Shown here: piece by piece, positions 26,040-38,394 of the stretch
How the letters are laid out: each line of letters begins with the position of its first letter
Position numbering within the stretch: the first letter of the stretch is position 1
Assembly (NCBI GenBank): GCA_963573385.1
Contig: CAUYLG010076800.1
Location: 1-64,000 of the forward strand
Source: Cacajao melanocephalus
Lineage: Eukaryota > Chordata > Mammalia > Primates > Pitheciidae
Length of the DNA stretch: 64,000 nt
Reading direction: 5' to 3'
Position numbers and translations under genes: made by a program
Notes under the pieces: generated by a model
Told to the model about the DNA's origin: nothing
What the model saw: the letters and a program-made list of their open reading frames with translations, nothing else
Databases searched by the model: none

Positions 26040-26565
26040 TTAAGTATTTAGGTTGTTGGTGTACATAGATGACATGTGTGTGTGTTTTAGTCAGACAGGA
26101 CCTTAGGAAGGTGGGTGATTATTTCTAGTAACCATACAGAAAGTCCCTTCAACTTTCAGCTTGCTTCCATCACTAGAAGGAGGCATGAACAGAGGTACTT
26201 TTTTAGTCACAATATTAATAATCTAATAATAACAGCAAAATCTAGCAGTTACACTTCAGGTAGATGGGAGTGTTTCCTATCTTGCTAGTCTCATTTCTCA
26301 AGCATTGGGGCTTATAGTCAAAACCAATTACCACTATTTTCACAGTGTCACTGCAGAGCCTTCCAACAGAGAATCATTTCATAAATAGTAATTTTGTGTT
26401 GGTGTTGATTGTCAAGCCAATTTAAGATAGCTAGGGGAGCTCGACAGGTAAATTTGAAGGATTCACTGAAACTTATACCTTCCCTACAAAATAAACTTGA
26501 ACATTAACGTTATACCAAAAAATAACTACTAAAAACAAATGATGTGCAATATATAATTGCCAGAC
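26040..26565. other. Unique DNA, nothing recognised
   Basis: No repeat, RNA gene or credible frame seen. A short TG-rich run lies at about 26072-26083. Confidence 0.45.
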
Positions 26566-26569
26566 AACA

Positions 26570-27160
26570 GATTTTACTCACACATGTGGCAAATATTTCC
26601 TGCATTCCCACCACGTGCTGGACACCATAGCACTGCTAGAACCATGGACGTGAAAGACTCAATCACTAACCTCAGTAGTCTACTGACCAAAGGAGGAGAT
26701 ATAAAGGAAATTGTTATTTAAAATAAAAAAGGGATTGGGTGCATGGTGGTTCATATCTGTAACTCCACCACTTTGGGAGTGAGGATTGCTTGAGCCCAGG
26801 AGTTTTAGACCAGCCTGAGCAAAACAGTAAGATCCTACCTCTAAAAAAAAAATTCTTTTCTTAATTAGCTGGACATGGTGATGCATGCCTATAGTCCCAG
26901 ATACTCAGGAGGCTGAGGCAGGAGGATCTCTTGGGTCCAGGAGATGAAAGCTGTAGTGAGCTATGATTATGCAACTGCACTCCAGCCTAGGCAACTGAGT
27001 GAGACCCTATCTCCAAAAATAATTAATAAAATTTTTAAAAGTAGGGAAGCACCATGAATAGGCTGGTGGGATCAGGGCAGGTCTCTGAGTAGAGAATGTT
27101 TTAGCTGAATTTTGAAGGCCAGTAGTTGAAACAGGGTTTTCTTCTTTTGCATCCAGTGTA
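26570..27160 (-). mobile_element. L2 LINE fragment split by an Alu
   Basis: Left part (26570-26720) matches the reverse strand of the L2 3' end ('cacgtgctggacaccatagc'). The right part (27036-27160) resumes with 'ggcaggtctctgagtagag' and 'agctgaattttgaaggcc', the next L2 block. The Alu at 26732-27020 sits between. Confidence 0.55.
26732..27020 (+). mobile_element. Alu J-like in L2
   Basis: Diverged dimeric Alu with an A8 linker at 26843-26852 and an A/T-rich tail. It interrupts an L2 fragment. Confidence 0.88.
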
Positions 27161-27189
27161 AAAGGAGACCAAGAAGGCCACTAGCCACT

Positions 27190-27360
27190 TGCACAGATCT
27201 CATTTAACCCATAAGGTAAGAACTATTATATTCCTCTTCAACAGATTGAGAAACTGAGACTTAGAAGAGTAAAGCAATTTGTCCAGAGTCACAAGGCTAG
27301 TAACATAGCTCCGACGGGAGCCCTGACAAGGCTTTCCTCTAGACTTGCTTTCTCACTGTC
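27190..27360 (-). mobile_element. MIR SINE
   Basis: 'cagattgagaaactgagact', 'tccagagtcacaaggctagt' and neighbouring blocks are the reverse strand of MIR. Confidence 0.75.
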
Positions 27361-27881
27361 TGCCCATGGCTATTTATTCAAGGTGGGAATCCAGGAAGGG
27401 GAGGCTGATGAAGCAATTTGTGCAAAGTTCTGACTGCCTGAAACTCAGGGTGCATCTAGCAGAGTGCTAGCATCCCCACTCGGTCAAGGCATGCGCCTGG
27501 CAATGAGGGTGAATCTGTCCTGCGGGGAGCCAGGTTCTATGGGAAAGAGGGCACTACTTTTTTCTCACATTTACATGGTGTCTCCCAAAACTGGATCTGC
27601 ATCTGCAGGCTGATACCAACCATCACAGGCAGAAGGACTAACCTCAATGTTGGGAGAATAAATGGATACAGGCAGGCCTAAAGGCTCTAATTCTGAGGCA
27701 TATCCCATTCATGCTGCTGCTCCCTGATCCTAATGTGGGCTCCTGTCCTATTCCCATAACGCAGCCCTCACCATACACTCCATTTCTGGAATCAGATCCC
27801 CCGTGTACTCTGCTCCAGTGGCCCAGATTTGGAAAAGTGCCCATGACTCCACTCCCTGGGGTCACCTGGAGTCGAGCTCTG
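27361..27881. other. Unique flank left of the HERV
   Basis: GC-richer than the surroundings. Frames of 62-87 codons on both strands (27644-27980) overlap each other and show no motif. Nothing else is recognised. Confidence 0.45.
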
Positions 27882-28407
27882 TGTCAGGCCTCCAAGTCCA
27901 AGCCTGGCCATTCTAGCCTTGGTGACCCACACATACACCTTCCTGGTCCCCAGGAGCCAGGAAGTCTGAAGTAACCACAAATAACCAGGCGATCACAGAA
28001 TTAAGGGAAACAATTTGTTCCTGCCTAATTAATTGCTCTCCCCCTGCAACGTGCAACCATTGTTCCTGCTCAGTCTTGCGAAAATCTCCCCCTGGATGTT
28101 GGGTTTCTCAAGACCCCCATCCTTGTAACTACGTAATTTACTGCACCCTCCCCTCTGCTTGCAACCAATACCCCCCACCCTTATGGTCATGCCTGTTTAT
28201 AATAGATGACTCCTACCCTTGTGACCCTGCATCCCATGACACCCTCTCCCTCCCTAAAAGAGGTTACCATCTTTAACTGACCATTTGCCCCAACCTATAA
28301 AATCAACTCCTATCCTACCGCCCTCTGCTTACTCGGGTGAATAAACAGGCATGTTGCTCACATAAAGCCTGCCTGGTGGTCTCTTTATGCAAGCAAAGCG
28401 CCTGACA
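27882..28407 (+). promoter_or_regulatory. HERV-F-like 5' LTR
   Basis: Begins TGTCAGGCCTCC and ends GCCTGACA. It carries a TATAAAAT box at 28296-28303 and AATAAA at 28340-28345 before the R/U5 end ('gcctgcctggtggtctcttt'). Start and end fit the TG...CA rule. About 526 bp long. The beginning is shared with LTR7-type LTRs. Regulatory activity cannot be judged from sequence. Confidence 0.85.
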
Positions 28408-28409
28408 TT

Positions 28410-28427
28410 TGGGGCTGAAACCTGGGA
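28410..28427 (+). other. Primer-binding site, tRNA-Phe-like
   Basis: TGGGGCTGAAACCTGGGA starts two bases after the LTR end. It agrees at 15 of 18 positions with the sequence complementary to the 3' end of tRNA-Phe. Confidence 0.8.
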
Positions 28428-28806
28428 CGAGAAAACTATGGGAGACCAAACACCCTGTCCCTATTCCTTGTGCTTCCTCTTTGAAGAGACCTAACTACGA
28501 CCTAGGCTCATCAGACCAGCCTACGGATACACTCTCCATCCTTAGATCAGGTAAGCGGTTTGCCTCAACTCTCTTCTTCAGCTCTTCTCACTACCTGTCA
28601 GCCTCCTTCTTTCAGTTTCATTTTCCTCTCCCTTTCAGTGGAGACAAGAAAGAAAGGACTTTCTGTGAGGTTCATGATCAGAAAAAAATCCTAGGTAGGT
28701 CACAGAACCAGGAAGTCTTCCTTCGTTGACTGATCGTTGCAGAGACGTCTGCTAAACTGCTTGATCGCACATTCACTCTCCTCGTCTCTGCCACTCTTCT
28801 TAAACT

Positions 28807-30325
28807 ATGGGCAGCTTCCCACCCTCCATTCCTCCCTCCTCCCCCTTAGCCTGTGTTCTAAAAAACCCCAAACGTCTCCAGCTATCACCTGACCTAAAAC
28901 CTAAGCATCTTAGTTTCGTCTGCAATACCACTTGGCCACAATATAAGTTGGACCGTGGCTCTAAATCGCCAGAAAATGGCACCTTTGATTTTTCCATCCT
29001 GCAGGAAATAGACAACTTTTGTCATAAGATGGGCAAATGGTCTGAAGTCCCCTATGTACTGGCATTTTTCACACTTTGCTCCCTTCCCAGCCTCTGTTCC
29101 CAGTGTGACCCCTCTCAAATTCTCCTCCTTTCTCTCCCACCACACCCCCTGTCCCTACTGCCAATGCAGATTCTTCACCCTCCATAGAGCCTTCTTACCC
29201 TTCCCTTACCCATCAGGCTGCCCATCATCAGGCCAAGCCAAACTCTAATATCCCCACCGCTCCATCCCCTCCCTCTTATACCTCCTCTGTCCCTTCTCCA
29301 TCTCTCACCTGCTCCAGGACACAATTCAGCCTTAAAACTAGCTCTCCCTTTCCCACCCAACGGTTTCCCCTTCGAGAGGTGGCTGGAGCTGGAGGCATAG
29401 TCAGAGTACATGTTCCTCTTTCTCTGCCCAATCTGTCCCAAATTGGTCAGCACTTGGGATCTTTCTCATCAGATTCCACTAAATACATCCAAGAGTTCCA
29501 ATATCTAACTCAGTCCTACAATTTAACCTGGAATGACTTAAATGTCATTCTAACCTCTACCCTTTCTCCAGATGAACAAAATAGGGTTTATACTCTGGCT
29601 CAATCTCATGCTGACACTTAAGGGATGTAAGCAGGCAGCTTACAAAGCCGTTAATTATGACAAGCTTTGAGAAACAACCCAATGAAAATCCTGCCCAATT
29701 CATGGCCTGCCTAGCAGAAATTCTCAGACTCTTCACGGCACTAGACCCAGAGGGACCAGATGGATGCCTTATTCTCAGTATGCATTTTATTACCCAATCT
29801 GCCCCAGACATTAGGAAAAAACTACAAAAACTAGACTCAGGTTCTCAAACTCCACCACAGGAATTAATGAACCTTGCCTTCAAAGTGTTTAACAATAGGG
29901 AGGAGGTAGCCAAGCGGCAACGCATTTCAGAGCTGCAATTTCTTGCCTCCCCAGTAGGACAAACCCCAGCCACTGTTTCAATGACAAGGAACTTCCAGGC
30001 ACCAAGGTGACCACAGTTGGGTGCTCCATCAAGCTGTCCTCCTCCAGGGCCTTGCTTCAAATGTCAGAAAACTGGTCACTGGACCAGGGAGTGCCCACAG
30101 CCTGGGGCTCCATCCTGCTTCAAATGCCAAAAGCTTGTACATTGGGCTAACAAATGCTTACAGCCCAAGGTCCTTTAAGCTGTGTCCTGTCTGCGGGAGA
30201 CCCCACTGGAAACTGGACTGTCTAGCTCATATTACAGCCACTCCCAAGGCTCCTGGAGTTCAAACCCAATATTCTCCAGCTGACTCCTTTCCAGAACTTC
30301 TCAATTTAGCCACTGAAGATTGACA
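28807..30325 (+). pseudogene. HERV-F-like gag remnant
   Basis: Gag builds the retroviral core. The ATG at 28807 opens a 126-codon matrix-like frame. After a frameshift, capsid sequence is read at 29379-29621 (GSFSSDSTKYIQEFQYLTQ region), and after another stop at 29657-30010, which contains the major-homology-like region. The frame meets TGA at 30008-30010, yet the same frame beyond it encodes two zinc knuckles (30053-30094 and 30116-30157, both CX2CX4HX4C). A third, CX2CX3HX4C, lies in another frame at 30183-30221. At least three frame changes or stops; no product expected. Confidence 0.85.
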
Positions 30326-30329
30326 CTGT

Positions 30330-30620
30330 CCGATTGCTTCGGAAGCCCCCTGGACCATCACAGATACTGAGCTTAAGGTAACTCTTACCGTGGAGGGTAA
30401 GTTCATGCCCTTTTTAGTTGATATAGGGGCTACCCACTCCACACTGCCTTCCTTCCAAGATCCAGTTTCCTTAGCCCCTATAACTGTTGTAGGAATTGAC
30501 AGCCAGGCTTCAATTTCCCCAACTCTGGTGTCAGCTTGGGCAACACTCCTTTACTTACTCCTTCCCAGTCATCCCCACATGCCCCGTTCCCTTATTAGAA
30601 CAAAATATTTTAACTAAAGT
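30330..30620 (+). pseudogene. HERV-F-like protease remnant
   Basis: A 75-codon frame from 30390 covers the aspartic protease active-site region. The expected D-T/S-G triplet reads D-I-G at 30420-30428, so the catalytic motif is altered. The frame degenerates within about 50 codons and the remainder of pro-pol is deleted. Confidence 0.75.
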
Positions 30621-30656
30621 ATCTGCTACCCTGACTATTCCAAACTATAGCCACCA

Positions 30657-30771
30657 CCCTCCACTGACTCTTTTTAGACTCAGCCTGCTGGCACCCAGGT
30701 GACTAAATAGCCATGTTGCTCACACAAAGCCTGCCTGGTGGTCTCTTTATGCGAGAAATGCGCCTGACATT
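30657..30771 (+). mobile_element. 3' LTR stump (R/U5) of the HERV
   Basis: Ends with the same U5 as the 5' LTR ('gcctgcctggtggtctcttt' to 'gcgcctgaca'). Upstream of R it differs: it has 'actcagcctgctggcaccc' where the 5' LTR has another sequence. No U3 remains, and no clean matching target duplication is seen outside the two ends. Confidence 0.8.
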
Positions 30772-32434
30772 CTGTACTCCAGCACTGGCCAGGGTGCTCC
30801 ATTCTACCAGGATTAACTGTTTCACAGTCTTTCCATTTGAGCTCAGAATCATTTAACTGAAGCACAAGTGATCCACTTTTAATTATGATACTGACAGGAA
30901 ATCCAATATAGGGGAGAGAACATGGTGAGTTTGAAGCATTTTGCCTGGTATACTGTCAGACCTAAACACATTTGTATTGATGATATGGACAGGATTTTAA
31001 AAGTAATAATCGGAGAACTAAACCATCTTGAACTATGAAGTTCAAAAACAGATAAAGTTAATTTATCATGATAGAAATAAAAAAAGAATAGTTACCTGTT
31101 GGGAGAGAGTCTTGTTGATTAGAAAGGAGAAAGAAGAAACTTTTGAGGTAAAGTAAAATGTGCTATATCTCACCTTGATCTGGTTGGTGGTTATACTTAA
31201 CATTTGAGCATTGTGCTGCATGTAAATTACCTCAATTTTCCAAGCACAAAAATAAAAGAGGATAGACAAGATTTTGAAAAACCGATTCATTTTATCTGTT
31301 CCTGACTTTCAAACATCACTATCCTTAACCACTGAAGACAGATGAACATCTATACAGAAATGGCTTTTCCTCTACCTAAGCAAATATTCTTACCTCTCAC
31401 CTTCAAATCCTACTACTAATAGTTTTATTAGGTAAAAAACAGATTTATTTATTTAGGGTCAAAATAGGGCAAATTTTTCAAACATTTTCTTCTGTGATCT
31501 AAAAAAGGAAGCATAACTAGTAGGAATTAACAAAGGGCAAGGCCTAAATTTACCTACATTTTTGTAACTGAAAATGATTATATTAACTTGTCTACAATGA
31601 GGCCATTTAGTGTTGCTTGGCTGTCTGCCGCTAAGCATGGGTTAGTAAAAGAACGGTTTTGGAACAACATTACCACATTGTTATAGACTCTTTGTGCTCT
31701 TTTTTCTCCTCATAATACTTTTATCCTCCACCTTAGGCTTTAAATATTGCTCATTTCTTATATTGCACATTAAATATTGCATTTTAACCTCTGAAATACA
31801 AATTATTGTGAAAATTCAGTAATTCAGTAAGAATAATTACAGGCCATGAAACATTAACTGCCACATTACTATATAGAACTGAGTAAGGTCAACTAATTAA
31901 ATTTCCTTGTGGGTGTCATTCAGAAATGACTAAGGGGTGAAACCACGTGAAGCTAAAATAAGACAATGAATTGCTTAATAGAGTAACTGAATTCTGATTG
32001 CCTATGTAAACAGTTCATCAATCTTACCACCTTCTAGGGACATGGGGGAGATGATTCCCTATCACCTGACCCAAAATAAATATGAAAAAGTCCAACCTCA
32101 AGTTTCTGGTTTTCAAGTACACTAAGCAACCAAAAATTGAAATGAATCTTCACTTATTCTCAAAATTGGATTTTGTTATAAGATGACAAGTTATATTTAG
32201 AGTATAACAAGCTATTGGCTGGGCTTGGTTAAGATTGTTCCAGCAATTACGAGATTTAATTTTTAAGGGCCTTATTCTCTTTTTCCCCATCTCTGTCCAA
32301 AATATAAAGTTAAGTTTGGTCCTAAAGTGAAAATCTGGCATGTTGTTAAACTAGTAAATAAATTTAATCATGGAAATATGGTTTCAGCATGTTTCATAAA
32401 GTTGGGGTGTGAATAACTCCTCAAACTGTTACAG
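30772..32434. other. Unique AT-rich DNA
   Basis: Reverse frames at 31066-31290 and 32150-32341 are short and motif-free. I recognise no repeat family and no RNA gene in this stretch. Confidence 0.45.
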
Positions 32435-32948
32435 TATGTAGCTAGTCAGGTATGAGCAGGGCAGGAGAGGGTTCACATACACACACACCCCCCAACACAC
32501 ACACCAGGGGTGTCAGGCAACCATCAGGTCATGGTCAGGCAGTTATTAACTGTCTTTCCAAAGTAATAATTGGTCACAGCCAACAACAGGGAAAGGCAGT
32601 CTCTTAATAGACAGAAAACACCTGAAGCCAGTAATCAGCAGCTTCCTGATAAGATCTCAGGAGTTGGGTGAGTTGCATAAAGTAACACAAGACCTCAGAA
32701 GTATGCCCATGTGTAAAACCCCAAGTCCAAAGGTCAAACAATGCACTTGCCTTTGAGGTCACTCTCTTGGCCCTCTTCCAAAGTGTATTTTCCTTCCTTT
32801 CATTCCTGCTCTAAAGCTTTTTAATAAACTTTTACTCCTGCTCTAAAATAATCTCTCCCACTGCCTTATGTCCCTCAGTTGAATTCTTTCTTCTAAGGAG
32901 GCAAGAAATGAGGTTGCTACTGTACAGTACGGATGCAAATTCACCACC
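32435..32948 (+). mobile_element. LTR-like element (ERV1 style)
   Basis: A block beginning 'tcaggtatgagcagggcagg' runs through 'agcagcttcctgataagat' and 'taaaaccccaagtccaaagg' to AATAAA at 32823-32828 and an end near 'gaggttgctactgta'. It includes a C/CA-rich run at 32476-32507. The organisation is that of a solo LTR; family not named. Confidence 0.6.
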
Positions 32949-33109
32949 AACAAAAGAAATAAATAAGTTTATAGAATGTTGTCTTCAATACCAACTCCAC
33001 TACAAATTTGCCAATTTATAAGATCATTTGGACCTAGTGATGATCCAGCATGTGTGACCTCTCTATTCCAATAAAGCACTTGTTAGACTAAATGGTAATT
33101 ATTTGTTAA

Positions 33110-33447
<338 letters not shown>

Positions 33448-33668
33448 GAATTCATTATTCTTACCTCCTCTGTTCTTCTATTGCAATACCTGATTCGTTC
33501 CAAATAAATTATCACTTCAATTCTCATTTTTCCCACAATGTCTCTGACTCTGGCTTCCTCTTACAAGCATATCCCAAAATATTGTTATATTATTGGGCCC
33601 AGAATCTACTTTTAATTGGTTCTGCTTTTAATTCCATACTAATTTCATTTAATTTTGTCTCTCATCTT

Positions 33669-33955
33669 GTTTTTTTTTTTTTTTTAAGGAGACAGGATCT
33701 CAGTCTGTTGCCCAGGCTAGAGTGCAGTTTCAGGCTAGAGAGCAGTAGTATGATCATAGCTCCCTGCAGCCTCCATCTCCTGGGTTCAAGCAATCCTCTC
33801 ACCTCAGTCTCTTAACTACAGAGGCACACCACCATACACAGCTAATTTTTTTGTTTTTTATTTTTGTAGAAAAGGGGTCTCACTATGTTGACCAAGCTGG
33901 TTTTGAACTTTTGGCCTCACAAAATACTAGAATGTGGGCACCAACATCTAGTTGC
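33669..33955 (-). mobile_element. Alu J-like, antisense
   Basis: T tail from 33669, diverged arms to about 33950. A small internal duplication of 'caggctagag' is present near 33712 and 33731. Confidence 0.85.
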
Positions 33956-34050
33956 ACCCCTTCATTTACCAGGAAAGGAAACAGACCCACAGATATGTGA
34001 CTTGCCTCAAGTCATACATTATCTCAGTTCTGCTTTCTTTATAATTAAAT
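33955..34050 (-). mobile_element. MIR SINE fragment
   Basis: 'ttaccaggaaaggaaacaga' and 'gacttgcctcaagtcata' match the reverse strand of the MIR core. Confidence 0.5.
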
Positions 34051-34402
34051 ACTTCTGCCAAAAAAATTTGTCTCCCTGGAGAGATATGAAAATAAGGGCT
34101 AGACAGAGTAAAAGAGGCTATGGAAATAGAGCTGCCCTCACAAATTAGAAAAATGGGCAGCAGCTACTCTTATGTCAAGCATAAGACAAGCCTAGTGTGT
34201 AAGGTATTGATGCCAACTGCATGCCTGAGAGCCTGAAATACTGCAACAGGAAATGAATTCACTAGTGCTCCAAAATGTTGACTGTAATAAAATTTGTAAT
34301 ATTTTTTCTTCTCTCCTTTCCAAGTTTTTGATAATCACTATGCATCATCTTTATGGCTGGATGAAATAAAATTAACTGTATTTTTTATAGACCAGCCTTT
34401 TA

Positions 34403-34735
<333 letters not shown>

Positions 34736-34936
34736 CTAAATGCAAACATGTCCTTAGAGGGTGAATCTCTTGAGATTCACAGACCACCATGTCGGTGACT
34801 TGCTAACCAAGTCAGTTACCTGGGAGCATCATTGGTGCTGGGGAGTGAGATGCCAGCACAGGCCATGAGGCCAACTAAGAGGAGGAAGAGAGAAGACACC
34901 AGAGACAAGCTTTGTCCAATTGTGAGTTTGGCCTAA

Positions 34937-35098
34937 AGTAGGGAATGGCAAACAATGGCCAAGGGACAAATCCAGCCATCACCTGCTCTTTTAAATAACT
35001 GTATTACATGATCACATTCAGTGTTTGTCTATTGTTTGTGGCTAATTTCTTGCTAAAACAGCAGAGTTAAGCAATTAAGATGGAGACAGCATGGCCTG
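34937..35098 (+). mobile_element. hAT nonautonomous element, partial (same family as 37967)
   Basis: 'ggaatggcaaacaatggcc', 'acaaatccagccatcacct' and 'cagcagagttaagcaatt' follow the common hAT repeat with GGCAAACT-type ends that is complete at 37967-38278. The right end is lost. Confidence 0.6.
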
Positions 35099-35437
35099 TC
35101 CTTTCCAGAAGGGCCTCTTAAATCAGCCAATATGACCTGGCTGGCACTTCCTCCAAAACCATCCCATCCAACAGGCATCTAAGAGAATGGTATGCCTCCC
35201 CACCCTATGCATTAAACATGCTGACTTAAGACCTTCCTCTACACATGTGTAGCCTAGATGTTCAATAGCTTCCTTTCTTTGTAATGATAGCCCAATTGAT
35301 ACACTAATATGAAGGCTTATGAAGCCAATGAAAATTCGTGATCTATTTACATGAAGATGATGTTTAAAAAGACAAAAGAGGCAAAGTGCCTTCTTCTTAA
35401 TGCATAACTGTGTATCTATAACCCACGTCAACTCATT

Positions 35438-35832
35438 TGATAAGGTTTGTATTTTTGTCACACCCACATTTTATGTTGAAATGTAATCCCCAGTGTTGGA
35501 GACTGGTCCTGGTGGGAGGTGACTGGATCATGGGGGCGGATCTCTCATGGATGACATAGCACAATGTCTATGGCAATGAATGTGTTCTCACTATAAGTTC
35601 ACACAAGATCCAGGTGTTTAACAGAGCGTGGCACTTCCTCCTCTTTCTATTGCTCCTGCTCTTGTCATGTAATGCACCTGCTTTCATTTTGCCTTCCACC
35701 TTAAGTAAAAACTCCCTGAGGCCTCCCTAGAAGCCGAGCAGATGCTGGCACCATGCTTATACAGCTTGCAGAACTATGAGCCAATTAAGCTTCTTTCTTT
35801 ATAGACTACCCAGCCTTAGATACTTACTTATA
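35438..35832 (+). mobile_element. MaLR solo LTR (MST/MLT1 type)
   Basis: 'tgataaggtttgtattt', 'tgaaatgtaatccccagtgt', 'ctggatcatgggggcggat' and 'tgagccaattaagcttcttt' trace the MaLR LTR consensus. It is more diverged than the copy at 20268. Confidence 0.85.
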
Positions 35833-35874
35833 GGCTATAAAATAGGTGGTGAAAAAGAATGTGAGTGTCTCAAT

Positions 35875-36175
35875 GTATCTAATATAGCTGTGGAGGGTTC
35901 CCCAAAAAATAGCATTAAGTGAGAAAGCATGATGAAGTATACTGTGCATAGTATGCTACTATTTAAGAAAGAAACATTCATGTATATATTTGCTTCTATT
36001 AAAAATACAAAAAGATTTATCAAAAAATACACATTGTTAGCGTAAGGCAGGTAGGAAGGGGAAGAGAAAAAAGTATAGAGGGGACAAAGATGGAAGCTAG
36101 CCTTCTCGGAAAGTAACTCATGAAGCTTTGACTTTAGAACTATGCAAATGTTTTACATAATTATGAAACAAAATC
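35875..36175 (+). mobile_element. Old LINE 3' UTR-like fragment (L1M style)
   Basis: 'gcatagtatgctactattt' and 'tatatatttgcttctatt' recall a common L1M-type 3' UTR. Family unsure. Confidence 0.35.
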
Positions 36176-36354
36176 AAATCAAGATGAAAACATTAATATC
36201 TAAAATCAAAAGCAAAACAAAGAAACCTGTGTGTCACATCTGTAGCTTCTCAATATAGAGAATAATTATTTCAAGTAGTTTAAAACATGGTAACAGTAAT
36301 ATATTCTTACCGGGAAATACCTTAAGAACAATTAGAACTGCAAATAAATTCTAA

Positions 36355-36702
<348 letters not shown>

Positions 36703-37187
36703 TAATAATACTGGTGTTGCTATTTTAAAATTATAGGTTAAAATATGTAAGTACTTTAGTGTAATTAAGAAATAAGATTTTTAATGTCAGAGTACAAACC
36801 TATAAATAAAAAAGTTCCTGTAACACAATATTTTTGAGTTTAGAATGAAGTATTACTTCATGATGTATTTTCTCTTTTAAAAGAGAAACATGCATATTTG
36901 CTTGCTTTGCTTTTTCACTGAAAAAGTCTAGAAACAGTAACAAACCCATTAGCAATGAACACCCCCCCAGGGCTAAGACTCTTTTACCAAAATATCATTT
37001 GCTCCTTAAAATAATTCTTTTTAAAATAGTTTTTTTTTTAATGAGCCTAGAATATAAGATGGTATACCAGAAAACAAGAAAACTAAAAAGTATTACCAGC
37101 ACCATGTCAACAGGATGATGAATTCAACTTGAAGTGGCTGTCACTGGTCAAAGGTGAGTTACATAAAACATCAAGATACTAATAACT

Positions 37188-37226
37188 TACTAGTATACTG
37201 TAATAATTACTAGTATATTGTAATAG
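37188..37226 (+). repeat. 20-bp tandem duplication
   Basis: 'ttactagtatactgtaataa' is followed directly by 'ttactagtatattgtaata'. Confidence 0.85.
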
Positions 37227-37287
37227 GTTGGAAAACCTAAAATATGTGAAAAATCATGAGTTTAGGTTTTCATTGATTATTTTTGTG

Positions 37288-37770
37288 TACTAGCCAGAGT
37301 TCTTCAAAAAAAAATAAAACCTATAGATGTAGAGAAAAATATTATAGGGAATAGACTCATGCAATTTATAGAGGCTGACAAGTCCCAACAATCTGTAGGA
37401 AGAGTCATCAAACATGAGACCCAGGAGAGCCAATAGTTTAGTTCCAGTCCAAGTCCAAAAGCCTGAGAAACAGTTTTAGTTCAAGTTCAAAGATAGGGAA
37501 AAGCTAACATCCCAGCTCAAATGCAGCCGAGGAGAAGTTCCCTCTCACTTGAGGGAGGGTCAGCCTTTTTGTTTCATCCATGCCTTCAACTGATTGGATA
37601 AGGCCCATACACATCAATAAGGGCAATCTGAGCCAACTGACTCAAATGTTAATCTTATCCAAAAACCTCTTCACAGACACTCCCAGAAAAATGTTTGACC
37701 AAATGTCTGGGCACCCTGTAGCTCAATCAAGTTGACACATAAAATTAACCATCACATTTAGGAACAAACT
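37288..37770 (+). mobile_element. Common interspersed repeat, family unassigned
   Basis: Runs from 'gtactagccagagttcttc' through 'gaggctgacaagtccc' and 'ccttcaactgattggataag' to 'acacataaaattaaccatca'. I know this as a frequent human repeat, probably an L1M-type 3' UTR, but cannot name it securely. Confidence 0.5.
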
Positions 37771-37966
37771 CATTATTCTAAAAATTAGTAAATAAGGGGA
37801 AAAATCAGGCATTTACCATGTCTTTCTTGTACAAAATGTACCCATGGATATCCATAGCTGATGAGACAAACATCTATGTAAAATAATTTCAGTATTAAAT
37901 GCAGAATACATTATAGAATTAGAGTATCTCATTTTTACAACTTCTTGTAAAATAATGGATCTAAAT

Positions 37967-38278
37967 CAGAGGTAAGCAAATGTTTGGCCAAATTTAGTTT
38001 GCCCCCTGTTTTTGTATGGTTCAAGAACTAAGAATGATTTTCACATTTTAAAATGGTTGGCGGAAAAAAATCCCAAAAAACATTACATGATATATGAAAA
38101 ATATATCAAATTTAAATTTTAGCATCTCTGAAGTTGATTGGGACACAGCCAGGCTTATTAATTTGAATGTTGTCTATGGTTGCCTTTCCAATACAACTGA
38201 AAAGTTGTATCCATATGGCTTTCGAAGTTTAAAATATTTCCTGTCTGGTCCTTTGAGGAAAGTGTTTGCTGAACCTCA
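37967..38278 (+). mobile_element. Nearly complete hAT nonautonomous element
   Basis: Short inverted termini (CAGAGGTAAGCAAA at the left, TTTGCTGAACCTCA at the right) enclose 312 bp. Flanks ATCTAAAT (37959-37966) and ATCTAAAA (38279-38286) are an 8-bp target duplication with one change, as expected for hAT. The 65-codon frame inside is not a transposase. Confidence 0.8.
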
Positions 38279-38394
38279 ATCTAAAAAATAATCTCGGTGG
38301 CTGAAAAAACGAAACCAAAAAACCAAAAACCAGTTAGTGAAATACTGATAGGGAACTTTACAGGGCAGGAATGAGGCAGAACTCAGTGAGCAAT

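Larger units (their letters stand above)
27882..30771 (+). mobile_element. HERV-F-like provirus, pol and env deleted
   Basis: Layout: 5' LTR (27882-28407), primer-binding site (28410-28427), leader, gag remnant (28807 to about 30325), start of pro (about 30330-30620), then a 3' LTR stump (about 30657-30771). The primer site resembles the complement of the tRNA-Phe 3' end, which defines HERV-F relatives. LTR style and gag recall the HERV-H/F group. The internal region is about 2.25 kb, so pol, env and the U3 of the 3' LTR are gone. Gag carries stops and frameshifts, so it is inert. Confidence 0.85.

Noticed and set aside
27644..27980. Overlapping 62-87 codon frames left of the HERV
   Set aside because: They overlap on both strands, have no motif, and partly read into the LTR start.
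28807..30617. Coding-competent retroviral gag-pro
   Set aside because: Frameshifts, in-frame stops and an altered protease active-site triplet show it is a pseudogene.
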